The position numbers and the translations under genes were made by a program. From SHZL01 sp963815185 (GTDB lineage Bacteria; Pseudomonadota; Gammaproteobacteria; Xanthomonadales; SZUA-36): 64,000 bases of DNA. Every line of letters begins with the position of its first letter. The stretch's first letter is position 1. The stretch spans positions 1 through 64,000 of the forward strand of contig CAWFGC010000005.1 of assembly GCA_963815185.1 (NCBI GenBank), written 5' to 3'. This document shows positions 34,547-43,074 of this stretch, one piece after another. The notes below the pieces were generated by a model. That model was not told the origin of the DNA. It made no database searches and saw nothing but the letters and a program-made list of their open reading frames with translations.

Positions 34547-35599
34547 ATGAATGCCGGCGAACAGGTGTGCATCGACGCGCCGCTTGTAACACTTTCACTG
34601 GATGTACACGGCGGTGATCAAGGCCTGACCGTCAGTTTGCCCGCCGCACTTCAGGCGCTGGAGGTCGATCCGAAACTGAATATCATTCTGGTCGGCCAAC
34701 AGGATGCAATCGAGTCAGCTTTATCCAGCGCCAAAGCACGCCCGGGCGCAAGATTGAGCATGCGTCATGCGCCGGATATCCTGGCCATGGATGCCAAACC
34801 CGCGGCAGTGTTGCGCCGCGGACGCAACAGCAGCATGTGGTTTGCGTTGCAATTGGTGGCGGATGGCGAGGCCGGAGCGTGTGTCAGCGGTGGCAGCACG
34901 GCAGCACTAATGGCTTTGGGCGTGACGCTGATTGGCATGCTTCCCGGCATCCAACGCCCGGCATTGATGGCCTATGTGCCTGATGAGCGGGGTCGTACCG
35001 CCATGCTCGACCTGGGCGCAAACCTTTTGGTCACCGCTCGCCAGTTGGTTCAGTTTGCCGTTATGGGCTCGGTTGCCGTACAGGTGGCGGACGGCATCGA
35101 TAAACCCAGGTTGGGCTTGCTAAACGTTGGCCATGAAGACGGCAAGGGGCACGAAATCGTGCGTGATGCGCACCAGCAACTCAAGGCCCTGGACTTGAAT
35201 TACATCGGCTTCATCGAAGGTCACGATATCTATTCCGGCAAAGTGGATGTCGCAATCTGTGACGGCTTCGTCGGTAATCTGATACTCAAGTCCAGCGAAG
35301 GGCTGGCCCGCATGCTGGACATTGAGTTGCACCGGGCGTTGCGTTCGGATGCCCGCAGTCGCGTGGGCGCGTGGCTGGCCGGGCCGGCGTTGGGCCGCAT
35401 GTTGGCGCAACTCGATCCGTCCGCGCATAATGGTGCGCCGCTGCTGGGCCTGAACGGCGTGGTAGTCAAAAGCCATGGTGGCGCCAACTGCAAAGCCATG
35501 ACCCAGGCCATTCTCGATGCCGGGCGGGAAGCAAGACGCCGGGTGCCGGAGAAAATCAAAACATCCATGCGTGCATTTCAACTGGAGACAGCAGTTTGA
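34547..35599 (+). CDS. plsX: phosphate acyltransferase PlsX
   Basis: 350 residues. PlsX makes acyl-phosphate from acyl-ACP, feeding PlsY for phospholipid synthesis. The N-terminal SLDVHGGDQG corresponds to the family DxMGGDxxP loop, with Met replaced by His-type residues. Other conserved parts are GACVSGGSTAALMALGV, PDERGRTAMLDLGANL, GLLNVGHEDGKGHEIV and VAICDGFVGNLILKSSEG. A GTG lies just before the chosen ATG 34547. Its stop overlaps the fabH TTG start (TTGA), implying coupling. Confidence 0.95.
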   Translation: MNAGEQVCIDAPLVTLSLDVHGGDQGLTVSLPAALQALEVDPKLNIILVGQQDAIESALSSAKARPGARLSMRHAPDILAMDAKPAAVLRRGRNSSMWFALQLVADGEAGACVSGGSTAALMALGVTLIGMLPGIQRPALMAYVPDERGRTAMLDLGANLLVTARQLVQFAVMGSVAVQVADGIDKPRLGLLNVGHEDGKGHEIVRDAHQQLKALDLNYIGFIEGHDIYSGKVDVAICDGFVGNLILKSSEGLARMLDIELHRALRSDARSRVGAWLAGPALGRMLAQLDPSAHNGAPLLGLNGVVVKSHGGANCKAMTQAILDAGREARRRVPEKIKTSMRAFQLETAV

Positions 35600-36570
35600 T
35601 CTACTCAAGAATCAGAGGTACCGGCAGCCAGTTACCGCAGCGGACGGTAACCAACAGCGACCTCGAGAAAATCATGGATACGAGCGACGAGTGGATTCGC
35701 TCCAGAACAGGAATCTCTGAGCGCCGCGTCATCGGCGACGGTGAAACTACCGCGACACTGGCGCGGGAGGCCTGCATCAAAGCCCTGCAGGCCGCTGATC
35801 TCGATCCCGCCGAAATAGACCTGTTCGTCCTGGGAACGACGACGCCTGACCTGATTTTTCCCAGCACTGCCTGCCTGATTCAAAAGCAATTGGGATTGCC
35901 CGACTGCGCCGCCATGGATGTCAACGCCGCCTGCTCAGGCTTTCTCTATGCGCTCAGCATTGCGGACAAGTTCATTAAATGCGGCGACGCCAAAAAGGTC
36001 CTGGTAGCGGGCGCAGAGACTTTGTCTCAAATCGTCAACTGGAAAAAGCGCGATACCGCCGTGCTATTTGGTGATGGCGCCGGGGCCGTGGTGCTGGAGG
36101 CCTCGAAGCAAGCGGGTATACTTTCGACTCATATCCATGCGGATGGCAACTACGGGGATCTTCTGGCCACCAAGGTGGGTGTGTCCCGTGGTTTTGCAGG
36201 CATGGAGGACAACGAGGGAAAGCCGGAGATCAGCATGCGAGGCAATGAAGTATTCAAGGTTGCCGTGCGCACATTGCATCGGATCGTCGATGAAACCCTG
36301 GGCGCAAACAATCTGAATACGTCCGACCTCGACTGGTTGATTCCGCACCAGGCGAATTACCGCATCATAACGGCCACTGCCAAAATGCTGAACATGAACA
36401 TGGATCACGTTGTCGTCACCGTCGACCGGCACGGCAACACGTCTGCAGCCTCCGTGCCAATGGCATTGGATGAGGCCGTTCGCGATGGCCGGATACAGCG
36501 TGGAGACATGCTGTTGCTGGAAGCCTTTGGTGGCGGTTTCACCTGGGGTTCCGCGCTGATCCGTTATTGA
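35596..36570 (+). CDS. fabH: beta-ketoacyl-ACP synthase III
   Basis: 324 residues. FabH condenses acetyl-CoA with malonyl-ACP to start fatty-acid synthesis. The catalytic Cys113 (NAACSGFLYAL), His (IPHQANYRI) and Asn (RHGNTSAASVPMAL) are all present, as is the C-terminal LLEAFGGGFTWGSALI. It starts with TTG overlapping the plsX stop. The next gene is fabG after 75 bp. fabD, which supplies malonyl-ACP and normally stands here, is absent. Confidence 0.96.
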   Translation: MIYSRIRGTGSQLPQRTVTNSDLEKIMDTSDEWIRSRTGISERRVIGDGETTATLAREACIKALQAADLDPAEIDLFVLGTTTPDLIFPSTACLIQKQLGLPDCAAMDVNAACSGFLYALSIADKFIKCGDAKKVLVAGAETLSQIVNWKKRDTAVLFGDGAGAVVLEASKQAGILSTHIHADGNYGDLLATKVGVSRGFAGMEDNEGKPEISMRGNEVFKVAVRTLHRIVDETLGANNLNTSDLDWLIPHQANYRIITATAKMLNMNMDHVVVTVDRHGNTSAASVPMALDEAVRDGRIQRGDMLLLEAFGGGFTWGSALIRY

Positions 36571-36645
36571 TAGGTGCCGGCACCGCGAAAGCATGCTTTG
36601 ATGAGGCCGGAAAACCCTGGAAGAAACTGGAGCTGAATACGTCAT

Positions 36646-37398
36646 ATGATGCGTGAAAAGACACTAGAGGGCCAGGTGGCCCTGGTGACCGGCGCCAGCC
36701 GGGGTATCGGCGCAGCGATCGGCGCGACACTGGCGCGACTGGGAGCCGTCGTGGTGGGAACGGCAACAACTGCGGAAGGGGCCGCGGCCATCACCCGGCA
36801 ATTGAGCGCGATCGGTCCGGACAGCCTCGGAGAAAAACTCGACGTCAACGATGCTGGCGCTTGCGACGCGCTTGTGCAACGCCTGACTGCGACCTCGGGC
36901 GCGCCGACCATTCTGGTCAACAACGCGGGGATTACCCGGGACCAGATTTTGCTGCGCATGAAGGACGAGGACTGGGATGCTGTGATCGCTACCAATTTGC
37001 GCTCGGTCTTTCGTTTGAGCAGGGCCTGCCTGAAAGGCATGATGAAAGCGCGGCATGGCCGCATCATCAGTGTTTCCTCGGTGGTGGCATCCATGGGTAA
37101 CCCGGGTCAGGCCAATTATGCCGCGGCCAAGGCAGGCCTGGAAGGGTTCAGCCGGTCGTTGGCTCGCGAGGTCGGTTCGCGTGCGATAACGGTAAACGTC
37201 GTTGCCCCCGGTTTTATCGATACCGACATGACGCGGGCACTAAATGAAACTCAGCGCGCGGAACTATTGCGGGGCATTCCCTTGCAGCGCCTGGGACAGG
37301 CGGAGGACATTGCCGCCACCGTTGCGTTTCTGGCCTCGCCGCAGGCGGGCTACATCACCGGTCATACGTTGCATGTCAATGGTGGAATGTATATGTAA
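36646..37398 (+). CDS. fabG: 3-oxoacyl-ACP reductase FabG
   Basis: 250 residues of the classical short-chain dehydrogenase fold. The NADPH-binding TGASRGIG is at residues 15-22 and NNAG near 92-95. The catalytic Ser144/145, Tyr158 and Lys162 lie in SVSSVVASMGNPGQ and NYAAAKAG, and the C-terminus is HVNGGMYM. It reduces 3-ketoacyl-ACP in fatty-acid elongation. Position between fabH and acpP identifies it as the housekeeping copy. Start ATG 36646 (ATGATG; 36649 also possible). Confidence 0.96.
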   Translation: MMREKTLEGQVALVTGASRGIGAAIGATLARLGAVVVGTATTAEGAAAITRQLSAIGPDSLGEKLDVNDAGACDALVQRLTATSGAPTILVNNAGITRDQILLRMKDEDWDAVIATNLRSVFRLSRACLKGMMKARHGRIISVSSVVASMGNPGQANYAAAKAGLEGFSRSLAREVGSRAITVNVVAPGFIDTDMTRALNETQRAELLRGIPLQRLGQAEDIAATVAFLASPQAGYITGHTLHVNGGMYM

Positions 37399-37576
37399 GA
37401 CTTGCCGGATAAACGGGCAAATCCGGTCAACAGCCCAATTGCACTGATAAATAGTCTGAATATGTCTTAAAATGAGATCAGTACCATACTGTCCCGAATG
37501 TCAGCAAACTGGTATCGAGGTCGGAGATTCACTAGAATTGCGGCCCTGTATCACCTAAAAGAGGATAATTCCGAAC

Positions 37577-37810
37577 ATGAGCAGCATTGAAGAACGCGTC
37601 AAGAAGATTGTTATCGAGCAACTCGGAGTCAAAGAGGAAGAGGTCACACCCAGTGCATCTTTCGTCGACGACCTTGGTGCGGACTCGCTGGATACCGTGG
37701 AATTGGTGATGGCGCTGGAAGAGGAATTTGAGTGCGAAATTCCTGACGAGGAGGCTGAAAAGATCACCAGCGTGCAGCAGGCAATTGATTACGTTACTGC
37801 CAATGTCTGA
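37577..37810 (+). CDS. acpP: acyl carrier protein
   Basis: 77 residues, acidic. The phosphopantetheine attachment Ser37 is in GADSLDTVELVMALEEEF. ACP carries growing acyl chains for the Fab enzymes, PlsX and others. GAGGAT (37561-37566) is a good ribosome-binding site. The 178 bp fabG-acpP gap suggests an added promoter, as is common for this highly expressed gene, though I cannot pick one confidently. A strong stem-loop follows at 37829-37860. Confidence 0.98.
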   Translation: MSSIEERVKKIVIEQLGVKEEEVTPSASFVDDLGADSLDTVELVMALEEEFECEIPDEEAEKITSVQQAIDYVTANV

Positions 37811-37828
37811 ATGATCCATTCTACAGAC

Positions 37829-37860
37829 GCCTGACGGCCGGAGGTCTCCGGCCGTCAGGC
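37829..37860 (+). terminator. strong stem-loop between acpP and fabF
   Basis: GCCTGACGGCCGGA and its exact complement TCCGGCCGTCAGGC flank a 4-base loop, a perfect 14 bp GC-rich stem 19 bp after the acpP stop. CTTTGCCCTT follows rather than a pure T-run, so it probably attenuates read-through and protects the abundant acpP message rather than fully terminating. Confidence 0.7.
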
Positions 37861-37911
37861 GCTTTGCCCTTCCAGCCAATTCATTTACGGGAAATAATCG
37901 AGGTTCCCACT

Positions 37912-39164
37912 GTGTCTCAACGCCGCATTGTCGTCACCGGGATGGGTCTGGTTTGCCCAGTCGGCAATACTGTTGATTCGTCGTGGCAGGCAATCTGCGA
38001 GGGGCGAAGCGGTATTGGGCCTGTTACCGAATTCGACGCGTCCCAGCTAACGACCCGGATTGCCGGTGAAATTCGTGACCTGGACCTGTCGTTGTACATC
38101 GATGACAAGGAGGCCCGGCGCTACGACAAGTTCATCCACTATGGTATTGCGGCATCGGTACAGGCCATGGCAGAAGCGGGATTGGCCGATGAAGCTGCGC
38201 GGCGTCGATCCGGAGCGCATAGGACTTGCCATTGGTGCCGGTATCGGCGGTATAGCCAGCAATCGAAAATACCATGCTCATATACCGCGACAAGGGACCG
38301 CGGCGAATATCGCCGTTTTATATTCCCGGCGCGATTATCAACATGATCAGCGGCATCCTGTCCATTCGCTATGGTTTCAGTGGTCCCAATATCGCGATCG
38401 TCACCGCATGCGCAACCTCCACGCACAACATCGGCATGGCTGCGCGCATGATTCGATACGGCGATGCCGACGTGATGGTTGCGGGCGGGGCCGAATACGC
38501 CACGACACCAACAGCGATGGCGGGGTTCATGTCGGCCAAGGCCATGTCGACGCGAAACGATGATCCGGAGGCAGCAAGCCGCCCCTGGGACCGTGAGCGC
38601 GATGGGTTCGTGTTGGCCAATGGCGCCGGCGTGCTGGTGCTCGAAGAGTTGGAACATGCCCGCCGCAGAGGCGCCCACATCCATGCAGAAATCATCGGTT
38701 TTGGCATGAGTGGGGACGCCTATCACATGACGGCGCCTCCCGCCGATGGTGAAGGCGCGGCGCGCTGTATCAAGTCTGCGCTGGCCGACGCCCGCTTGGG
38801 CCCGGACCAGGTGGATTACATCAACGCGCACGGCACTTCGACGCTATTGGGCGATCGTGCCGAATCGGACGCAGTGAAAACCATCCTGGGCGATCACGCC
38901 CATCAGGTCGTCATCAGTTCGACCAAATCCATGACCGGTCACATGCTCGGTGCGGCTGGCGGGGCAGAAGCCATTTTTACGATTCTGGCCATCAGGGATG
39001 GCGTTGCGCCGCCCACCATTAATCTGGACCATCCGGGTGAAGGCTGTGACCTCGACTACGCGCCCAGGCAGGCGCGGGAGATGCCCATCAAAATCGGGCT
39101 TTCCAACTCCTTTGGCTTTGGCGGAACCAACGGAACGCTTGTTATCCGGCAATTCCAGGGCTGA
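37912..39164 (+). CDS. fabF: beta-ketoacyl-ACP synthase II FabF, two frame breaks
   Basis: About 416 residues. FabF elongates acyl-ACP chains. The start is GTG 37912 with GAGG upstream; SQRRIVVTGMGLVCPVGNTV begins the family homology. Frame 1 runs to GLADEAA (about 38,195). A second frame reads GVDPERIGLAIGAGIGGIAS (about 38,200-38,260). A third gives IENTMLIYRDKGPRRISPFY and all the rest. The catalytic Cys is in TACATSTHNIG, and the His residues in YINAHGTSTLLGD and TKSMTGHMLGAAGG. Both breaks have the sign of one extra base. With an otherwise perfect essential enzyme, sequencing error is likelier than decay. Confidence 0.93.
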
Positions 39165-39170
39165 TCGGGA

Positions 39171-40592
39171 GTGGCCTGCTACAGGCCCCTGATGGCCAGC
39201 AGCCACTGCCATTGGCTGGATACAATACCCGATCTATGCGGTCTGGCTGACTGCTTTCCGGAAACTTTTCCATTTTTGTTGGACAGTGCAGCCAATGGGC
39301 CTCTTGGCGCTCACAGCATGTTGCTATTTGCGGCAGAAAATCGTTTGCTGCGCCACGCCGATGGACGCATCGAAGGACCGGGTGAGGGCGACACCTTCTT
39401 CGACCGCCTGGAGAGTTGGTATCAGGCGGAACGCACGGAGCAGAATATTGTGCGCGATGACGACGGCCGGGAAATCCCGTTCGTCGGCGGCTGGTTCCTG
39501 TTCCTGGGATATGAGATAGCGGCCGAGATAGAACCCCGGTTGAGGCTGCCCGTTAACGCCAGTGGCCTGCCGGATGCCATGGCCTGGCGCTGTCCCGGCG
39601 CGATCACGGTTTTTCATGACCATGTGCGCGCCGGCCGATCGGCGCCGTGCGCCCTGGTGAGCGCCGAATCACCACAGGTTTTGGCGGCCATTTTGCGGTG
39701 TGTGCAGGCCGCCCGAAAGCCCCTGGCAGGGGAGCTGCCCACTTTGTGCGAATTGCAGGTCGAAGACCCCGAAAAGTTCAAGGCGGGCGTGCTGCGGGTT
39801 TTGCACTATCTGCGCCAGGGCGATGCCTTCCAGGTCAATATTTCCCGGCACTGGACCGGCCAATTCTCACACGCGCCGGAAGTTTTCACGTTGTACCGGC
39901 GCTTGCGGCGTAGTAATCCGGCCCCATTTGCCGGTGTGATGCGCTGGGATGCAATGGCCTTGCTCAGTTCCTCGCCCGAGCGCCTGGTGCAAATTCGCGG
40001 CCGCGAAGTACAGACCCGGCCAATTGCCGGCACACGCCCGCGGGGCAGCGATGCAGCTCAGGATTTGGCTTTATCCCGTGAGTTGATCGACAATGTAAAG
40101 GAACGCGCCGAGCACATCATGCTGATCGATCTGGAGAGAAACGACCTCGGCCGTGTATGCCGTCCCGGAACGGTTGAAGTCAACGACCTGATGGTTTTGG
40201 AGAGTTATGCGCACGTGCACCACATTGTCTCCAATGTGCGCGGCCAATTGATGCCCAACGCCAGTCCAATACAGGCAATCAAGGCGGTCTTTCCTGGTGG
40301 CACGATTACCGGCTGCCCCAAGGTGCGAAGCATGGAAATCATTGCCGAGTTGGAACAGGAAGGCCGGGGATTTTATACGGGCTCGATGGGTTACCTCGGA
40401 ACCAATGGCAGTCTCGACCTGAACATACTGATTCGCACCATGTTGATGAAAGACGGGCAAATCGCATTTCGCACCGGCTCCGGAATCGTCGCCGACTCCG
40501 ATCCTGCTCGCGAGTTGCAGGAAACACAGGACAAGGCACGGGGATTGCTACTGGCGCTGGAAAGCGATGAGCGCGAGGTCCAGCATGCTTGA
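39171..40592 (+). CDS. pabB: aminodeoxychorismate synthase component I
   Basis: 473 residues of the chorismate-binding (TrpE/PabB) family. It converts chorismate to 4-amino-4-deoxychorismate for folate. The core motifs are FQVNISRHWTGQF, SSSPERLVQIRG, RPIAGTRPRG (about 283-292), ERAEHIMLIDLERNDLGRVC and FPGGTITGCPKVRSMEII. The E. coli PabB PIKGT lysine is Ala here (PIAGT), a pattern shared with TrpE. The adjacent pabC argues for PabB. The GTG start at 39171 is uncertain; ATG 39192 is possible. It overlaps pabC by 8 bp and follows fabF by 6 bp. Confidence 0.9.
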   Translation: MACYRPLMASSHCHWLDTIPDLCGLADCFPETFPFLLDSAANGPLGAHSMLLFAAENRLLRHADGRIEGPGEGDTFFDRLESWYQAERTEQNIVRDDDGREIPFVGGWFLFLGYEIAAEIEPRLRLPVNASGLPDAMAWRCPGAITVFHDHVRAGRSAPCALVSAESPQVLAAILRCVQAARKPLAGELPTLCELQVEDPEKFKAGVLRVLHYLRQGDAFQVNISRHWTGQFSHAPEVFTLYRRLRRSNPAPFAGVMRWDAMALLSSSPERLVQIRGREVQTRPIAGTRPRGSDAAQDLALSRELIDNVKERAEHIMLIDLERNDLGRVCRPGTVEVNDLMVLESYAHVHHIVSNVRGQLMPNASPIQAIKAVFPGGTITGCPKVRSMEIIAELEQEGRGFYTGSMGYLGTNGSLDLNILIRTMLMKDGQIAFRTGSGIVADSDPARELQETQDKARGLLLALESDEREVQHA

Positions 40593-41388
40593 TTGCCTGG
40601 TAAACGGCGAAATCTCCGCCCATGTTGCGGCCGCCGATCGCGGCTTGCAGTTTGGCGACGGAGTTTTTGAAACCATCGCAGTGTTGAGCGGAATTCCACG
40701 CTTTTGGCAACTGCACATGGACCGCCTGGCCATCGGTTGCGAAATGCTGGGCTTGCAGCAGATTCCGCAAAATGTGCTGTTGCGGGAAGTCCAGACCGTC
40801 AGCGCGGGCCATCCTTCGTGCGTGGTCAAAATCATCATCACGCGCGGAGAATCCGGTCGCGGTTACGCGCGCACAGAGGCGAACGAACCTTGCCGTATCG
40901 TCACCTCGCATTCCTTGCCTGCAGATATTGACCATAAAGCGTTGCAAGGCATACAGACTCGTATATGCGACCTGCGCCTGGGCATACAGCCGGCTCTGGC
41001 CGGCATCAAGCATCTCAATCGGCTGGAGCAGGTGCTCGCCCGTGCCGAATGGCCGGATTCCGAAGTGCAAGAAGGGATTCTGCTGGATAGCGAAGACTAC
41101 GTCATCAGCGGCATATCAGCCAATATATTCCTCGTCACCGGTGAGCGGCTGCTTACGCCCAGAATGGATCGCTGCGGCGTTCGCGGCGTCATGCGGTCGG
41201 CAATTCTGCAGGCCTTCAAGCCTCGTTGCGAGCAACGCAGGGTCACTCTGGATATGCTACCGGAAGCCGATGAAGTATTTCTCTGCAATGCCGTGCGCGG
41301 TATTCAGCCGGTCACCAGGATTGATTCCTGGGACTACATGATGGGACCGGTAACACGCGAAATCCAGGATTGGTTGGGTCAGCAGTGA
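40585..41388 (+). CDS. pabC: aminodeoxychorismate lyase PabC
   Basis: 267 residues of the PLP fold-type IV family. It releases pyruvate from aminodeoxychorismate to give p-aminobenzoate. LQFGDGVFETIAVLSG is near the start. The PLP Lys is in AGIKHLNRLEQVLARAEW, followed by GILLDSEDYVISGISANIFL and EVFLCNAVRGIQPV. ATG 40585 lies inside the end of pabB, so the two are coupled; mltG follows after 49 bp. The pabB-pabC-mltG-tmk-holB order is typical. Confidence 0.94.
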   Translation: MLDCLVNGEISAHVAAADRGLQFGDGVFETIAVLSGIPRFWQLHMDRLAIGCEMLGLQQIPQNVLLREVQTVSAGHPSCVVKIIITRGESGRGYARTEANEPCRIVTSHSLPADIDHKALQGIQTRICDLRLGIQPALAGIKHLNRLEQVLARAEWPDSEVQEGILLDSEDYVISGISANIFLVTGERLLTPRMDRCGVRGVMRSAILQAFKPRCEQRRVTLDMLPEADEVFLCNAVRGIQPVTRIDSWDYMMGPVTREIQDWLGQQ

Positions 41389-41437
41389 TTGCGTCCCGCC
41401 TGAAGCCACAGCGGCACAGGGATTCTGTCGGCACGGC

Positions 41438-42448
41438 ATGCCCTCGCGCATGAAGAAAGCCATCGGTATAGCGATAGTCCTGTCGTTGCTACTGGCAGCG
41501 ATGAGCCTGTATGGCTGGCAACGCTACCAGCAGTTTCTGGCACAGCCCCTGGCGATAGCCCCCGGCGGTTCTGTTCTGGTGGTCGATTCGGGCATGTCCG
41601 GCAGGGCGGTGATCGCCCGTTTGGTCGAGCGTGGCCTCAGCAAAGATACCTGGCCCTGGCGCCTGTTACTGCGGCTGGAACCAACCGTGTTCAAAGCCGG
41701 CGAGTACCGGCTGGACGTTGGGCTCAAACCAAAAGGCCTGCTGCATAAACTAAAAAGCGGCGATGTGATCCGCTACCGCTTTACTATCGTGGAAGGTTGG
41801 ACTTACCGGCAATTGTTGAATGCACTGCAAGCCGACCCGGTTCTCGGTCCATGGCTGAAAGCACACATCAATGAAACAGGCTGGCATGGGCCCGAGACGA
41901 AATGGGGTAACCCCGAGGGGCGTTTCCTGCCGGAAACCTATGTCTTCACCCGCAGTGAAAATGCCATGGATATTCTTGACCGGGCAGCCCGGGCCATGCA
42001 ATCCGCTTTGGCTGATGCCTGGTCTGTGCGTGCGGACGATCACCCGGCACAAACCCCTTACGAATTACTGATCCTGGCTTCGATTATTGAAAAGGAGACG
42101 GCGCTGGAAGCGGAACGGGCTCAAATCAGCGGCGTGTTCGTGCGCCGGCTGAAATTGGGCATGCGTTTGCAAACGGATCCCACCGTCATTTACGGACTGG
42201 GTGACAGTTTCGACGGCGATGTTCGGCGCCGCGATCTGCAAACCGACACGCCCTACAATACGTACACCCGCAATGGCTTGCCGCCGACGCCAATCTCCAT
42301 GCCCGGTCGCGCTGCTTTGCTGGCGGCAGCACAACCTGCAGCGGGTACGGCCTTGTACTTCGTTGCCGATGGCAAAGGCGGTCATACCTTCTCGGACTCT
42401 TTGCAGCAGCATCAGCGAGCCGTCGACAAACTCATGGGGAAAAACTGA
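41438..42448 (+). CDS. mltG: endolytic peptidoglycan transglycosylase MltG
   Basis: 336 residues. One N-terminal membrane anchor (AIGIAIVLSLLLAAMSLYGW) precedes a LysM-like segment and the YceG catalytic domain. The catalytic Glu is in ELLILASIIEKETALEAE, followed by KLGMRLQTDPTVIYGLGD, YNTYTRNGLPPTPISMPG and LYFVADGKGGHTFSDSLQ. MltG cuts nascent glycan strands and sets their length. Its stop overlaps the tmk start by one base. ATG 41450 is an alternative start. Confidence 0.95.
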   Translation: MPSRMKKAIGIAIVLSLLLAAMSLYGWQRYQQFLAQPLAIAPGGSVLVVDSGMSGRAVIARLVERGLSKDTWPWRLLLRLEPTVFKAGEYRLDVGLKPKGLLHKLKSGDVIRYRFTIVEGWTYRQLLNALQADPVLGPWLKAHINETGWHGPETKWGNPEGRFLPETYVFTRSENAMDILDRAARAMQSALADAWSVRADDHPAQTPYELLILASIIEKETALEAERAQISGVFVRRLKLGMRLQTDPTVIYGLGDSFDGDVRRRDLQTDTPYNTYTRNGLPPTPISMPGRAALLAAAQPAAGTALYFVADGKGGHTFSDSLQQHQRAVDKLMGKN

Positions 42449-43074
42449 TGCCAAAAGGGTGTTTCATCACCTTCGAAGGAGGCGAAGGCGCGGGCAAGAG
42501 CACCATGATCGAGCGCACGCATCAGTGGTTGATCGACCACGGACATGTGGTAGTCAAAACGCGAGAGCCCGGGGGAACAGCAGTGGCCGAGCAGATCCGG
42601 GCTCTGGTCTTGAGCCCGGAAACCACGACATTGTGCGCCAAGGCCGAGCTCTTGCTGGTGTTCGCAGCACGGGCACAACACTTGGATGAATTGATCCGCC
42701 CGGCGCTGGCGCAAGGCGCTACGGTGTTGTGCGATCGATTCACCGATGCCACCTGGGCTTATCAGGGTGGTGGCCGTGGCTTGCCCGGGGATTTGATCGC
42801 GGTGCTGGAGCGCGCCGTGCATGGCGATCTCCAGCCCGACCTGACCGTGTTACTCGATTTGCCGGTGGAACTCGGCCTCGAGCGAGTTTCCAGCCGGGGC
42901 AATGCGGACCGCATCGAACACGAACCCGTGGCTTTTTTTGAGCGGGTACGTCAAACCTATCTGGCCAGGGCGGCCGAAGCTCCGCAGCGTTTCGTGGTGG
43001 TCGATGCTGCCGTTAACGAGGCAGCGGTGTGGCGGCAGATCGAACGGATACTGCAGCAAAGAGTGCCGCAATGA
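42448..43074 (+). CDS. tmk: thymidylate kinase
   Basis: 208 residues. It phosphorylates dTMP to dTDP. The P-loop EGGEGAGKSTM is at residues 10-20. KTREPGGTAVAEQIR, the DR-type CDRFTDATWAYQGGGRGLPG and a short LID region (VSSRGNADRIEHEP) follow. Start and stop overlap mltG and holB, so translation of the three is coupled. Confidence 0.96.
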   Translation: MPKGCFITFEGGEGAGKSTMIERTHQWLIDHGHVVVKTREPGGTAVAEQIRALVLSPETTTLCAKAELLLVFAARAQHLDELIRPALAQGATVLCDRFTDATWAYQGGGRGLPGDLIAVLERAVHGDLQPDLTVLLDLPVELGLERVSSRGNADRIEHEPVAFFERVRQTYLARAAEAPQRFVVVDAAVNEAAVWRQIERILQQRVPQ

